Shown piece after piece: positions 25,283 through 32,645 of a stretch of 61,390 nucleotides of DNA. This DNA comes from Gammaproteobacteria bacterium UBA2965. Its GTDB lineage: Bacteria > Pseudomonadota > Gammaproteobacteria > Pseudomonadales > Azotimanducaceae. A program made the position numbers and the translations under genes. The stretch covers positions 1 through 61,390 of the forward strand of contig DEBD01000003.1 in assembly GCA_002348385.1 (NCBI GenBank), written 5' to 3'. Numbering within the stretch: position 1 is the stretch's first letter; every line of letters begins with the position of its first letter. The notes beneath the pieces were generated by a model. The model was not told the origin of the DNA. It worked only from the letters and a program-made list of their open reading frames with translations, and did not search any database.

Positions 25283-25575
25283 ATCCGGAACGCGTATACA
25301 CGGTGTTGCTGGAGCCCCACATCTCGGAAAAGGTGTCGATTCTGGGTGATGCCAGCAACCAATATGGCTTCCGCGTCGCGAAGGATGCGACCAAGGCTGA
25401 AATCAAGCAGGCCGTGGAGCAACTCTTCGAGGTTACTGTGCAAAGCGTTACCACCTTGAACGTAAAAGGGAAGGTAAAGCGGAACGTCCACGGCGCGTCG
25501 CGTCGCAAGAACTGGAAGAAGGCCTACGTTCGCGTGGCTGACGGCCAGGAAATCGACTTCATGGTATCGGGTTAG
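25279..25575 (+). CDS. rplW: 50S ribosomal protein L23
   Basis: L23 lies at the tunnel exit and is the docking site for trigger factor and SRP. The 98 residues start MNPERVYTVLLEPHISEKVS, including the conserved PHISEK motif. The tunnel loop is KRNVHGASRRKNWKKAYV. Overlap with rplD by four bases indicates translational coupling, and rplB starts after a two-base gap. Confidence 0.98.
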   Translation: MNPERVYTVLLEPHISEKVSILGDASNQYGFRVAKDATKAEIKQAVEQLFEVTVQSVTTLNVKGKVKRNVHGASRRKNWKKAYVRVADGQEIDFMVSG

Positions 25576-25577
25576 TA

Positions 25578-26405
25578 ATGGCTGTCGTAAAAGCAAAACC
25601 GACCTCTCCGGGGCGCCGCTTTGTGGTCAAAGTGGTCAATCCAGACCTGCACAAGGGCGCGCCGCACAAGGCGCTGATCGCGCCCAAGTCCAAGTCCGGG
25701 GGGCGCAACAATGCGGGAAGAATCACCACCCGGCATCGTGGTGGCGGTCACAAGCAGCACTATCGGATCATTGATTTCAAACGCAACAAGGACGGCATAC
25801 CGGCTGTGGTTGAGCGCCTAGAGTACGACCCCAATCGCACCGCCAATATTGCGCTGCTGAAATACAAAGATGGTGAGCGGCGATACATCATCGCCCCGCG
25901 CGGCCTTCAGGCTGGGGAAGAATTGATGAGCGGATCGAGCGCTCCCATCCGCCCCGGAAATGCCATGGCGCTGCGTAACATTCCGGTGGGTAGTGTCATT
26001 CACTGCATCGAGCTCAAGCCGGGCAAAGGCGCACAGATGGTGCGTAGCGCCGGATCGTCGGCACAGCTGGTTGCCCGCGAAGGTGCCTACGCTACTCTGC
26101 GCATGCGCTCGGGCGAGATGCGCCGCGTACTGGCGGAATGCCGGGCGACGTTGGGCGAGGTAGGCAACAGCGAGCACAACCTGCGCTCCCTGGGTAAGGC
26201 GGGTGCGACGCGTTGGCGCGGTGTCAGGCCCACGGTGCGGGGTGTTGCCATGAACCCGGTGGATCACCCGCATGGCGGTGGCGAAGGGCGTAGCTCTGGT
26301 GGTAGGCACCCGGTCAGCCCCTGGGGCGTTCCCACCAAGGGTTACAAGACACGTAAGAACAAGCGGACGGATAAGCTCATCGTGCGCCGTCGGGGTAGGA
26401 GATAA
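25578..26405 (+). CDS. rplB: 50S ribosomal protein L2
   Basis: L2 is needed for subunit association and peptidyl transferase activity. The 275 residues match the family. The functionally important C-terminal segment VRGVAMNPVDHPHGGGEGR, with the conserved His equivalent to His229 of E. coli, is intact. The N terminus AVVKAKPTSPGRRFVVKV is typical. It has tight spacing on both sides within the S10 operon. Confidence 0.98.
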   Translation: MAVVKAKPTSPGRRFVVKVVNPDLHKGAPHKALIAPKSKSGGRNNAGRITTRHRGGGHKQHYRIIDFKRNKDGIPAVVERLEYDPNRTANIALLKYKDGERRYIIAPRGLQAGEELMSGSSAPIRPGNAMALRNIPVGSVIHCIELKPGKGAQMVRSAGSSAQLVAREGAYATLRMRSGEMRRVLAECRATLGEVGNSEHNLRSLGKAGATRWRGVRPTVRGVAMNPVDHPHGGGEGRSSGGRHPVSPWGVPTKGYKTRKNKRTDKLIVRRRGRR

Positions 26406-26408
26406 CTG

Positions 26409-26684
26409 GTGCCGAGATCACTCCACAAAGGACCGTTTGTCGACCTGCACCTCATGAAAAAGGTGGAGGCGGCGGTTGCCAATAACGAAAAGCGCCCGCT
26501 GCGTACTTGGTCGCGCCGCTCCATGGTGGTGCCGGAGATGGTCGGGTTGACCATCGCGGTGCACAACGGGCGCCAGCACGTGCCGGTGTTCATCAGCGAA
26601 GACATGGTGGGCCACAAGCTCGGAGAGTTCGCCCCTACCCGCACTTACCGGGGTCATGCAGCCGACCGCAAGGCGCGGCGCTAG
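26409..26684 (+). CDS. rpsS: 30S ribosomal protein S19
   Basis: S19 forms the 30S head with S13 and contacts the A-site tRNA region. The start is GTG at 26409, three bases after the rplB stop; the product (M)PRSLHKGPFVDLHLMKKVEA has 91 residues, close to E. coli S19. The conserved GHKLGEFAPTRTYRGH (about residues 69-84) is present. It is co-transcribed within the S10 operon. Confidence 0.98.
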   Translation: MPRSLHKGPFVDLHLMKKVEAAVANNEKRPLRTWSRRSMVVPEMVGLTIAVHNGRQHVPVFISEDMVGHKLGEFAPTRTYRGHAADRKARR

Positions 26685-26702
26685 GCGGCCAGGAGGAACA
26701 TG

Positions 26703-27035
26703 ATGCAGGTAACGGCGAAAGCGAATCGGTTGCGTATCTCTCCCCAGAAGGCGCGGCTGTTGGTTGATCAGGTTCGTGGCAAGCCGGTCAGTGATGCCCT
26801 GGACATCCTGACCTTCAGCCCTCAGAAGGCGGCTGGATTGGTGCGCAAGGTGGTGGAATCCGCCATTGCCAATGCGGAAAACAATGAAGGCGCGGATATC
26901 GACGAGTTGAAGATCTGTGAGATCTATGTGAACGAAGGTCTCACCATGAAGCGCATTAAGACCCGGGCGAAAGGCCGGGCAGACAGAATATTTAAGCGGT
27001 CGAGTCACATCACTGTGACCGTCACGGACGAATAG
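26703..27035 (+). CDS. rplV: 50S ribosomal protein L22
   Basis: L22 contributes a beta hairpin to the exit tunnel. Two adjacent ATG codons exist; I chose the second, 26703, because AGGAGG then lies six bases upstream (only three from 26700). The product has 110 residues, the E. coli length. Family motifs are RISPQKARLLVDQVRGKPV and the hairpin MKRIKTRAKGRADRIFKR (about residues 81-98). No macrolide-resistance deletion is seen in the hairpin. Confidence 0.97.
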   Translation: MQVTAKANRLRISPQKARLLVDQVRGKPVSDALDILTFSPQKAAGLVRKVVESAIANAENNEGADIDELKICEIYVNEGLTMKRIKTRAKGRADRIFKRSSHITVTVTDE

Positions 27036-27042
27036 GTTAGTT

Positions 27043-27702
27043 ATGGGACAGAAAGTTCATCCCACGGGTATTCGCCTGGGTATCGTCAAAGACCACACCT
27101 CGGTGTGGTACGCAGACAAGAAGAATTACCCGGAATATCTTCTCAACGACCTTGAGGTGCGGGACTACCTGCGCGAGCGGCTTGCGCAGGCTTCTGTGAG
27201 CCGGATCGAAATAGAGCGCCCGGCACAGACCGCCAGGGTCACCATCTACACCGCGCGGCCTGGCGTGGTAATCGGCAAAAAAGGTGAGGACGTTGAGCGC
27301 TTGCGCGTTGAGCTGTCGCGCATCATGCAGGTGCCGGTGCACGTCAACATCGAAGAGGTTCGCAAACCCGAGCTCGATGCTTTGCTGGTGGCACAGAACG
27401 TCAGTCAGCAGTTGGAGCGTAGGGTTCAGTTTCGCCGCGCCATGCGCCGCGTGATTCAAAACGCGATGCGGCTGGGTGCTCAAGGCATCAAGGTGCGTGT
27501 GGCCGGTCGATTGGGCGGCGCGGAGATCGCTCGTTCGGAGGTTTATCACGAAGGGCGCGTACCGTTGCATACGTTGCGGGCCGATATCGACTACGCCACT
27601 TGGGAAGCTAAAACCACCTACGGGGTGCTGGGCATCAAGGTGTGGGTGTTCAAGGGCGAGATTATTGGTGCTGAGCAGGAAGCCCCCGCGGCGGCCGGTT
27701 AG
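27043..27702 (+). CDS. rpsC: 30S ribosomal protein S3
   Basis: S3 is part of the mRNA entry site and its helicase activity. The 219 residues show the KH domain with GKKGEDVERLRVEL (GxxG within VVIGKKGEDV) near residue 78. The C-terminal domain motif QGIKVRVAGRLGGAEIARSE is near 145. The ribosome binding site is weak (ggttag). The C-terminal Ala/Pro-rich tail is normal for the family. It follows rplV by seven bases. Confidence 0.98.
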   Translation: MGQKVHPTGIRLGIVKDHTSVWYADKKNYPEYLLNDLEVRDYLRERLAQASVSRIEIERPAQTARVTIYTARPGVVIGKKGEDVERLRVELSRIMQVPVHVNIEEVRKPELDALLVAQNVSQQLERRVQFRRAMRRVIQNAMRLGAQGIKVRVAGRLGGAEIARSEVYHEGRVPLHTLRADIDYATWEAKTTYGVLGIKVWVFKGEIIGAEQEAPAAAG

Positions 27703-27711
27703 GGATAGAAA

Positions 27712-28125
27712 GTGTTACAGCCAAAAAGAACTAAATTCAGAAAGCAGCAAAAGGGCCGAAATCGCGGGCTGGCGCAGCGGGGAAGCAGAGTGAGCTTCGG
27801 CGAGTACGGACTGAAAGCCGTGGGCCGTGGCCGCCTCACTGCACGCCAGATCGAGGCCGGACGGCGTGCGATGACCCGGCACGTTCGGCGCGGTGGCAAG
27901 ATATGGATTCGCGTTTTTCCCGATAAGCCCATAACCAAGAAGCCGTTGGAAGTGCGCCAGGGCAAGGGTAAGGGCGCTGTGGAGTACTGGGTATCGCAGA
28001 TCCAGCCGGGTCGAATGCTCTACGAGATGGAGGGTGTGTCGGAAGATGTGGCGCGTGAAGCGTTTGCCTTGGCTGCGGCGAAGATGCCGTTTGCCACGAC
28101 GTTTGTCCGTCGCACGGCGATGTAG
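27712..28125 (+). CDS. rplP: 50S ribosomal protein L16
   Basis: L16 sits near the A-site tRNA elbow and the peptidyl transferase centre. The start is GTG at 27712, giving (M)LQPKRTKFRKQQKGRNRG and 137 residues, close to E. coli L16 (136). The conserved RRGGKIWIRVFPDKPITKKP is present, including the Arg equivalent to the 3-hydroxylated Arg81. It is three bases before rpmC. Confidence 0.98.
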   Translation: MLQPKRTKFRKQQKGRNRGLAQRGSRVSFGEYGLKAVGRGRLTARQIEAGRRAMTRHVRRGGKIWIRVFPDKPITKKPLEVRQGKGKGAVEYWVSQIQPGRMLYEMEGVSEDVAREAFALAAAKMPFATTFVRRTAM

Positions 28126-28127
28126 TT

Positions 28128-28319
28128 ATGAAGGCTAGCGAATTAAGAGAAATGGACGTGCAGGAACTCAACGACGAGCTGCTGCGGTTGCGTAAGGAAC
28201 GATTTCATCTGCGCATGCAGAAGGCCAGCGGGCAGCTGGGGCAAAGCCATCTGCTGGCGGAAGCGCGGCGCGACTTGGCGCGAGTAAAGACCGTATTGCA
28301 GGAGAAGCAGAGTGGCTGA
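28128..28319 (+). CDS. rpmC: 50S ribosomal protein L29
   Basis: L29 lies beside L23 near the tunnel exit. The 63-residue all-helical protein has the family pattern MKASELREMDVQELNDELL and FHLRMQKASGQL. It overlaps rpsQ by eight bases, which suggests coupled translation. Length equals E. coli L29. Confidence 0.97.
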   Translation: MKASELREMDVQELNDELLRLRKERFHLRMQKASGQLGQSHLLAEARRDLARVKTVLQEKQSG

Positions 28320-28611
28320 AGCACAAGCTGACAATCAGTCTGACCAGGCGGGCCGGGATAGTCTGCCGCGCACCGTCACGGGCGTCGTGGTGAGCGATCG
28401 AGCTGACAAAACCATTACTGTCATGGTCGAGCGTAAGGTTCAGCATCCGGTCTACGGCAAGATCATTCGCCGGTCTTCCAAGCTGCATGCGCACGACGAG
28501 CAGAATGAGTGCCGCATTGGCGACACGGTCACGGTGGTGGAGTGCCGGCCGCTATCGAAAACCAAGACCTGGATGCTACAGAGCATCGACGAGCGGGCAC
28601 GCGAGGTTTAG
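28312..28611 (+). CDS. rpsQ: 30S ribosomal protein S17
   Basis: S17 is a primary 16S rRNA-binding OB-fold protein. The start is GTG at 28312, overlapping rpmC, giving 99 residues; this is longer than E. coli S17 (84) because of an N-terminal extension of about 13 residues (AEAQADNQSDQAG). The core motifs TGVVVSDRADKTITVMVERK and HPVYGKIIRRSSK are conserved. It is the last gene of the S10 operon, six bases before rplN. Confidence 0.97.
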   Translation: MAEAQADNQSDQAGRDSLPRTVTGVVVSDRADKTITVMVERKVQHPVYGKIIRRSSKLHAHDEQNECRIGDTVTVVECRPLSKTKTWMLQSIDERAREV

Positions 28612-28616
28612 GGGCC

Positions 28617-28985
28617 ATGATTCAAACCGAAACCATGTTGGATATCGCGGACAACAGCGGTGCGCGCCGTGTCCAGTGCATCAAGGTGCTGGGCGGATCG
28701 CACCGTCGCTACGCGGCCGTGGGTGACATCATCAAGGTGACCATCAAAGAGGCCATCCCGCGTGGTCGGGTGAAGAAGGGCCAGGTGATGAACGCCGTGG
28801 TCGTGCGCACCCGCAAAGGCGTTCGGCGCCCTGACGGATCCGTGATTCGATTCGACCAGAATGCGGCGGTGCTGCTCAACCCGCAGAACCAGCCGGTAGG
28901 CACGCGCATCTTCGGCCCGGTCACGCGCGAACTGCGTACCGAGAATTTCATGCGAATCATTTCGCTGGCGCCCGAGGTTCTGTAG
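28617..28985 (+). CDS. rplN: 50S ribosomal protein L14
   Basis: L14 forms intersubunit bridges and is the binding site of the silencing factor RsfS, encoded at 43433. I chose ATG 28617, giving 122 residues starting MIQTETMLDIADNSGARRVQ; the frame is open upstream only inside rpsQ. The family motif AVVVRTRKGVRRPDGSVIRF is present. It is the first gene of the spc operon. In E. coli a promoter precedes it, but only five bases separate it from rpsQ here, so transcription is probably continuous. Confidence 0.98.
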   Translation: MIQTETMLDIADNSGARRVQCIKVLGGSHRRYAAVGDIIKVTIKEAIPRGRVKKGQVMNAVVVRTRKGVRRPDGSVIRFDQNAAVLLNPQNQPVGTRIFGPVTRELRTENFMRIISLAPEVL

Positions 28986-28987
28986 CC

Positions 28988-29302
28988 GTGCTGAAGATCA
29001 AGAAAGACGACGAAGTGGTGGTGATTGCCGGGCGTGACAAGGGTAAGCGTGGCGACGTGCTGCGGGTGCTGGACGACGGGCGGCTGTTGGTGTCCGGCGT
29101 CAATACGGTGAAGAAACACACCCGCCCTGATCCGAATGCCGGAGAGCAGGGTGGCATTTTGACGAAAGAAGCACCCATCAACATTTCTAACGTAGCGATC
29201 TGGAACGCAGAAGAAAGCAAGGCGGACCGAGTGGGTATCCGCACGGAAGACGGCAGGCGGGTGCGCTACTTCAAGTCCACCGGCAAGGCGGTTGAAGAGT
29301 AA
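28988..29302 (+). CDS. rplX: 50S ribosomal protein L24
   Basis: L24 is an assembly initiator of the large subunit with a KOW motif. The start is GTG at 28988, two bases after the rplN stop; the product has 104 residues, the E. coli length. The KOW motif is DEVVVIAGRDKGKRGDVLRV. The segment GGILTKEAPINISNVAIW is typical. It has tight operon spacing. Confidence 0.97.
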   Translation: MLKIKKDDEVVVIAGRDKGKRGDVLRVLDDGRLLVSGVNTVKKHTRPDPNAGEQGGILTKEAPINISNVAIWNAEESKADRVGIRTEDGRRVRYFKSTGKAVEE

Positions 29303-29311
29303 ACAAAGACT

Positions 29312-29851
29312 ATGGCTGAACTGTATCAACGATACGTAAACGAGATCCGGCCCTCCCTGCAGGGGGAGCTTGCATGCGCAAGCGTCATGGATGTGCCGCG
29401 TCTGGAAAAGGTCACCCTCAACATGGGCGTGGGCGAGGCGGTTGCAGACCGCAAGATCCTGGACAACGCGCTGGGCGACCTGCGGCTGATTGCGGGGCAG
29501 CAGCCGGTGGTGTGCCTGGCGCGCAAATCAGAAGCCGCGTTCAAGATCCGCGCTGGCTGGCCCATCGGCTGCAAGGTGACGCTGCGCAGGGAGCGTATGT
29601 ATGAGTTCGTGGAGCGGCTGATCAGCATCGCCATCCCACGCATACGCGACTTTCGCGGGTTGAATCCTCGTGCGTTCGATGGCCGCGGTAACTATTCCAT
29701 GGGTATCACCGAGCAGATCGTGTTCCCGGAAATCGACTACGACAAGATCGACAAGATTCGTGGTCTGGATATTGCGATCACCACCAGTGCAAAGAACGAC
29801 GAGCAAGGTTTGGCGCTGTTGCAAGCCTTAAACTTTCCGTTCAGGAACTAA
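29312..29851 (+). CDS. rplE: 50S ribosomal protein L5
   Basis: L5 binds 5S rRNA and contacts P-site tRNA. The 179 residues equal the E. coli length. Family motifs are VTLNMGVGEAVADRKILDNA near residue 31, KIRAGWPIGCKVTLR near 78, and the C-terminal DYDKIDKIRGLDIAITTSA. The E. coli-type motif FKIREGYP is FKIRAGWP here, a mild change. The gene lies in the spc operon. Confidence 0.98.
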   Translation: MAELYQRYVNEIRPSLQGELACASVMDVPRLEKVTLNMGVGEAVADRKILDNALGDLRLIAGQQPVVCLARKSEAAFKIRAGWPIGCKVTLRRERMYEFVERLISIAIPRIRDFRGLNPRAFDGRGNYSMGITEQIVFPEIDYDKIDKIRGLDIAITTSAKNDEQGLALLQALNFPFRN

Positions 29852-29875
29852 CACGAAGATTGAGAAAGCAGGACT

Positions 29876-30181
29876 ATGGCAAAGACTTCAATGGTTGAGC
29901 GGGAAAAGAAGCGGGCGAAGACGGTCGCCAAGTACGCTGCTAAGCGTGCGGCGCTGAAGGCCATCGTCAACAACCGCCACGCACCCGACGAGGAGCGGTG
30001 GGAAGCTCAACTACAGCTGCAGAAGCTGCCGCGCAATGCGAGCCCCGTGCGCCAGCAGCGACGTTGCGGTATCACCGGTCGGCCTCACGGTGTGTATCGC
30101 AAGTTTGGGTTGGGCCGCAACAAGCTGCGGGAAGCTGCCATGCGCGGCGACGTGCCGGGCCTGGTGAAGGCGAGCTGGTAG
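29876..30181 (+). CDS. rpsN: 30S ribosomal protein S14
   Basis: S14 is a late-assembling 30S head protein. The 101 residues are of the zinc-free, long (C-minus) form: the short zinc form would carry two CxxC pairs, whereas only one Cys is seen here, in RRCGITGRPHGVYRKFGLGR. The terminal VPGLVKASW matches the family. The start has GCAGGA about seven bases upstream. Confidence 0.98.
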   Translation: MAKTSMVEREKKRAKTVAKYAAKRAALKAIVNNRHAPDEERWEAQLQLQKLPRNASPVRQQRRCGITGRPHGVYRKFGLGRNKLREAAMRGDVPGLVKASW

Positions 30182-30190
30182 GAGTCGTAG

Positions 30191-30583
30191 ATGAGTATGC
30201 AAGACCCGATCGCCGACCTGCTTACCCGCTTGCGTAATGCTCAGGCGGCTAGCCATCCGGAAGTGGCCATGCCGAGCTCGAAGATCAAGGTGGCCATCTG
30301 CGAGGTGCTCAAGAACGAAGGTTATATAGACGAGTTCAGCACCACTGCGGACGCCAAGCCGCAGCTGAACGTGGCACTGCGTTACCACCAGGGCCAGGGC
30401 GTCATCGAAGAGATCCAGCGAGTCAGCCGGCCGGGTCTGCGTGTGTACAAGGCGTGCGATGAGCTGCCTGACGTGCGTGGTGGGTTAGGAATTGCCATCG
30501 TGAGCACCAACAAAGGCGTCATGACTAACCGAGCTGCGCGTGCCCAGGGGGTAGGCGGCGAGGTGCTGTGTACGGTTTTCTAA
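30191..30583 (+). CDS. rpsH: 30S ribosomal protein S8
   Basis: S8 binds the central domain of 16S rRNA and in E. coli represses the spc operon by binding near the rplE start. The 130 residues equal the E. coli length. They start MSMQDPIADLLTRLRNAQAA and end with the conserved GLGIAIVSTNKGVMTNRAAR and GGEVLCTVF. It is seven to ten bases from its neighbours. Confidence 0.98.
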   Translation: MSMQDPIADLLTRLRNAQAASHPEVAMPSSKIKVAICEVLKNEGYIDEFSTTADAKPQLNVALRYHQGQGVIEEIQRVSRPGLRVYKACDELPDVRGGLGIAIVSTNKGVMTNRAARAQGVGGEVLCTVF

Positions 30584-30593
30584 AGGGTTAGGT

Positions 30594-31127
30594 ATGTCTC
30601 GAGTTGCCAACAATCCGGTTTCCATTCCCTCGGGCGTCGAGGTGCAGGTCAATGGCCAGCGCGTCGACGTGAAAGGCTCGAAGGGCCAGATAGGGATGGA
30701 TGTGCACCAACACGTAGAGGTGGTGCAGGAAGACGACCAGATCAAGGTGGCCGCGTGCGCCGGCGGCAAAGCGGCCGCGGCGTTGGCGGGCACTACCCGG
30801 GCGCTTGTCGCCAATATGGTCACTGGGGTGACTGAAGGGTTCGAGCGCAAGCTGCAACTCCAGGGCGTGGGGTATCGCGCCCAGGCTCAGGGCAAGAAGC
30901 TGAATCTGCAGCTGGGCTTCTCGCATCCGGTGGAGTACGAACTGCCTGAAGGCATCGAAGTCAGCACGCCCAGTCAGACGGAGATTGTGGTTACCGGTAT
31001 CAACAAACAGCTGGTGGGGCAGGTATCCGCCGAGATTAGGGCATTCCGGCCGCCGGAACCCTACAAAGGTAAGGGCGTGCGCTACGAAGGCGAGCGGGTG
31101 CGAAGGAAAGAAGCCAAGAAGAAATAG
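30594..31127 (+). CDS. rplF: 50S ribosomal protein L6
   Basis: L6 lies near the sarcin-ricin loop and the factor-binding site. The 177 residues equal the E. coli length and show the two-fold repeated domain: VEVQVNGQRVDVKGSKGQ in the first half and GINKQLVGQVSAEIRAFRPP in the second. The C terminus PYKGKGVRYEGERVRRKEAK is the family signature. The stop lies five bases before the rplR ATG. Confidence 0.98.
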   Translation: MSRVANNPVSIPSGVEVQVNGQRVDVKGSKGQIGMDVHQHVEVVQEDDQIKVAACAGGKAAAALAGTTRALVANMVTGVTEGFERKLQLQGVGYRAQAQGKKLNLQLGFSHPVEYELPEGIEVSTPSQTEIVVTGINKQLVGQVSAEIRAFRPPEPYKGKGVRYEGERVRRKEAKKK

Positions 31128-31132
31128 TGGTC

Positions 31133-31483
31133 ATGAGCAACAAGAAGACATCCAGATTGAGGCGGGCGCGGCGCGGTCGCAGAAAGATGCGCGAGTTAGG
31201 TGCCACCAGGCTGACGGTGAACCGTACGCCTCGGCACATCTACGCTCAGGTCACTACCCCCGCAGGCGATCGCGTGCTCGCTGCGGCGTCCACGCTGGAA
31301 AAAGAGCTGCGTGGTGGCAGTACGGGAAACGTGGAGGCGGCGGCCAAGGTAGGCAGCCTGATCGCCGAGCGGGCACAAGCGGCTGGGGTTACGCAAGTGG
31401 CATTTGACCGAGCCGGTTTCAAATATCACGGCCGGGTCCGGGCGCTGGCAGAAGCCGCGCGGGAAGGCGGGTTGGAGTTTTAG
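31133..31483 (+). CDS. rplR: 50S ribosomal protein L18
   Basis: L18 binds 5S rRNA. I chose ATG 31133 (116 residues, MSNKKTSRLRRARRGRRKMR); a GTG at 31127 overlapping the rplF stop is also in frame but adds only two residues. The conserved RTPRHIYAQV and the C-terminal FDRAGFKYHGRVRALAEAAR are present. The basic, disordered N terminus is usual. It is three bases before rpsE. Confidence 0.97.
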   Translation: MSNKKTSRLRRARRGRRKMRELGATRLTVNRTPRHIYAQVTTPAGDRVLAAASTLEKELRGGSTGNVEAAAKVGSLIAERAQAAGVTQVAFDRAGFKYHGRVRALAEAAREGGLEF

Positions 31484-31486
31484 TTC

Positions 31487-31993
31487 ATGGCATATACCGA
31501 ACAGGTACAGGAAGAAGGGCTGGTTGAGAAGCTGGTCCAGGTCAATCGCGTGGCCAAAGTGGTCAAGGGTGGCCGGATATTCGGCTTCACCGCACTCACC
31601 GTCGTGGGTGACGGTAATGGCCGGGTGGGCTTCGGCCGAGGCAAGGCGCGTGAGGTGCCAGTGGCCATCCAGAAGGCCATGCAGGCGGCGCGCCAGAACA
31701 TGGTGGAGGTGGAGCTGAACGGATCCACCATCTGGTATGCGGTCACAGAACGTCACGGGGCTTCGAAGGTCTACATGCAGCCCGCATCGGAAGGAACCGG
31801 GGTCATTGCTGGGGGCACCATGCGGGCACTGCTGGAAGCGGCCGGCGTGCACAATGTTCTGGCCAAGTGCTACGGCTCCACCAACCCGGTCAACGTGATT
31901 CAGGCCACATTCAAGGCGCTGTCTGGGATGCGCTCACCGGCCAGTGTGGCGGAGAAGCGCGGAAAGACATTGGAGGAGATCGGCGCGGCATAG
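31487..31993 (+). CDS. rpsE: 30S ribosomal protein S5
   Basis: S5 controls translational fidelity and mRNA unwinding with S3 and S4. The 168 residues have the dsRNA-binding-like domain (VQVNRVAKVVKGGRIFGFTA, residues 17-36), where the spectinomycin loop VVKGGR is wild type. The segment GNGRVGFGRGKAREVPVAIQ and the S5 C-terminal domain follow. Tight spacing places it in the spc operon. Confidence 0.98.
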   Translation: MAYTEQVQEEGLVEKLVQVNRVAKVVKGGRIFGFTALTVVGDGNGRVGFGRGKAREVPVAIQKAMQAARQNMVEVELNGSTIWYAVTERHGASKVYMQPASEGTGVIAGGTMRALLEAAGVHNVLAKCYGSTNPVNVIQATFKALSGMRSPASVAEKRGKTLEEIGAA

Positions 31994-32014
31994 CGGCGCT
32001 GCAAGGTAAGACGA

Positions 32015-32200
32015 ATGAGCGGCAAATCGATACGCGTAACGCTGGTGAAAAGCCCGGCCGGTCGGCTGAAGAAGCACAAGGCCTGTGTGGCAGGCCTTGG
32101 CCTGCGCCGCATCGGTCATTCCGTAGAGGTGGAAGATACACCTTCCGTGCGGGGCATGATTAATCGCGTGGGCTATATGGTTAAGGTTGAAGGAGAGTAA
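32015..32200 (+). CDS. rpmD: 50S ribosomal protein L30
   Basis: L30 is a small large-subunit protein near 5S rRNA. The 61 residues are close to E. coli L30 (59). The sequence IRVTLVKSPAGRLKKHKACV, then GLGLRRIGHSVEVEDTPSVR and GMINRVGYMVKV, is the full family pattern. The stop is one base before the rplO start. Confidence 0.97.
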   Translation: MSGKSIRVTLVKSPAGRLKKHKACVAGLGLRRIGHSVEVEDTPSVRGMINRVGYMVKVEGE

Positions 32201-32201
32201 C

Positions 32202-32645
32202 GTGCGGCTGGATTCAATATCTCCGGCTCCGGGCAGCAAGACCACCAGGCGTCGCGTTGGACGTGGTGCGGGCTCTGGCTGGGGAAAGACCTCTGGCCGG
32301 GGCCAGAAGGGGCAGAAAGCACGCTCGGGCGGTGGCGTTCGAGCCGGTTTCGAGGGTGGCCAGCTGCCGCTGCAGATGCGCGTTCCCAAATTCGGGTTCC
32401 GCTCGCGCGTTGGCATGGTTACCGCAGAGGTCAGGCTGAACGAGATCACCAAGGTAGAGGGCGATCAGGTAACGGTGGCTGCGCTCAAGGCCGCCAACAT
32501 CATCTCCCGCAACATTCAGCGGGTACGTATTTTCAGTTCCGGAGAGGTTTCCCGGGCGGTCACCGTGGCCGTTGGTAGTGACATCGGCGTCACTAAAGGT
32601 GCACGCAGCGCCATAGAAGCTGCCGGAGGCAAGGTAGAAGGGTAA
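32202..32645 (+). CDS. rplO: 50S ribosomal protein L15
   Basis: L15 is a late-assembly protein that bridges rRNA domains. I chose GTG 32202 with AAGGAGA about six bases upstream, giving 147 residues starting (M)RLDSISPAPGSKTTRRRVGR; a longer in-frame start inside rpmD is not supported by homology. The basic, Gly-rich N-terminal half (GRGAGSGWGKTSGRGQKGQK) and the C-terminal globular part are intact. It overlaps secY by one base. Confidence 0.97.
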   Translation: MRLDSISPAPGSKTTRRRVGRGAGSGWGKTSGRGQKGQKARSGGGVRAGFEGGQLPLQMRVPKFGFRSRVGMVTAEVRLNEITKVEGDQVTVAALKAANIISRNIQRVRIFSSGEVSRAVTVAVGSDIGVTKGARSAIEAAGGKVEG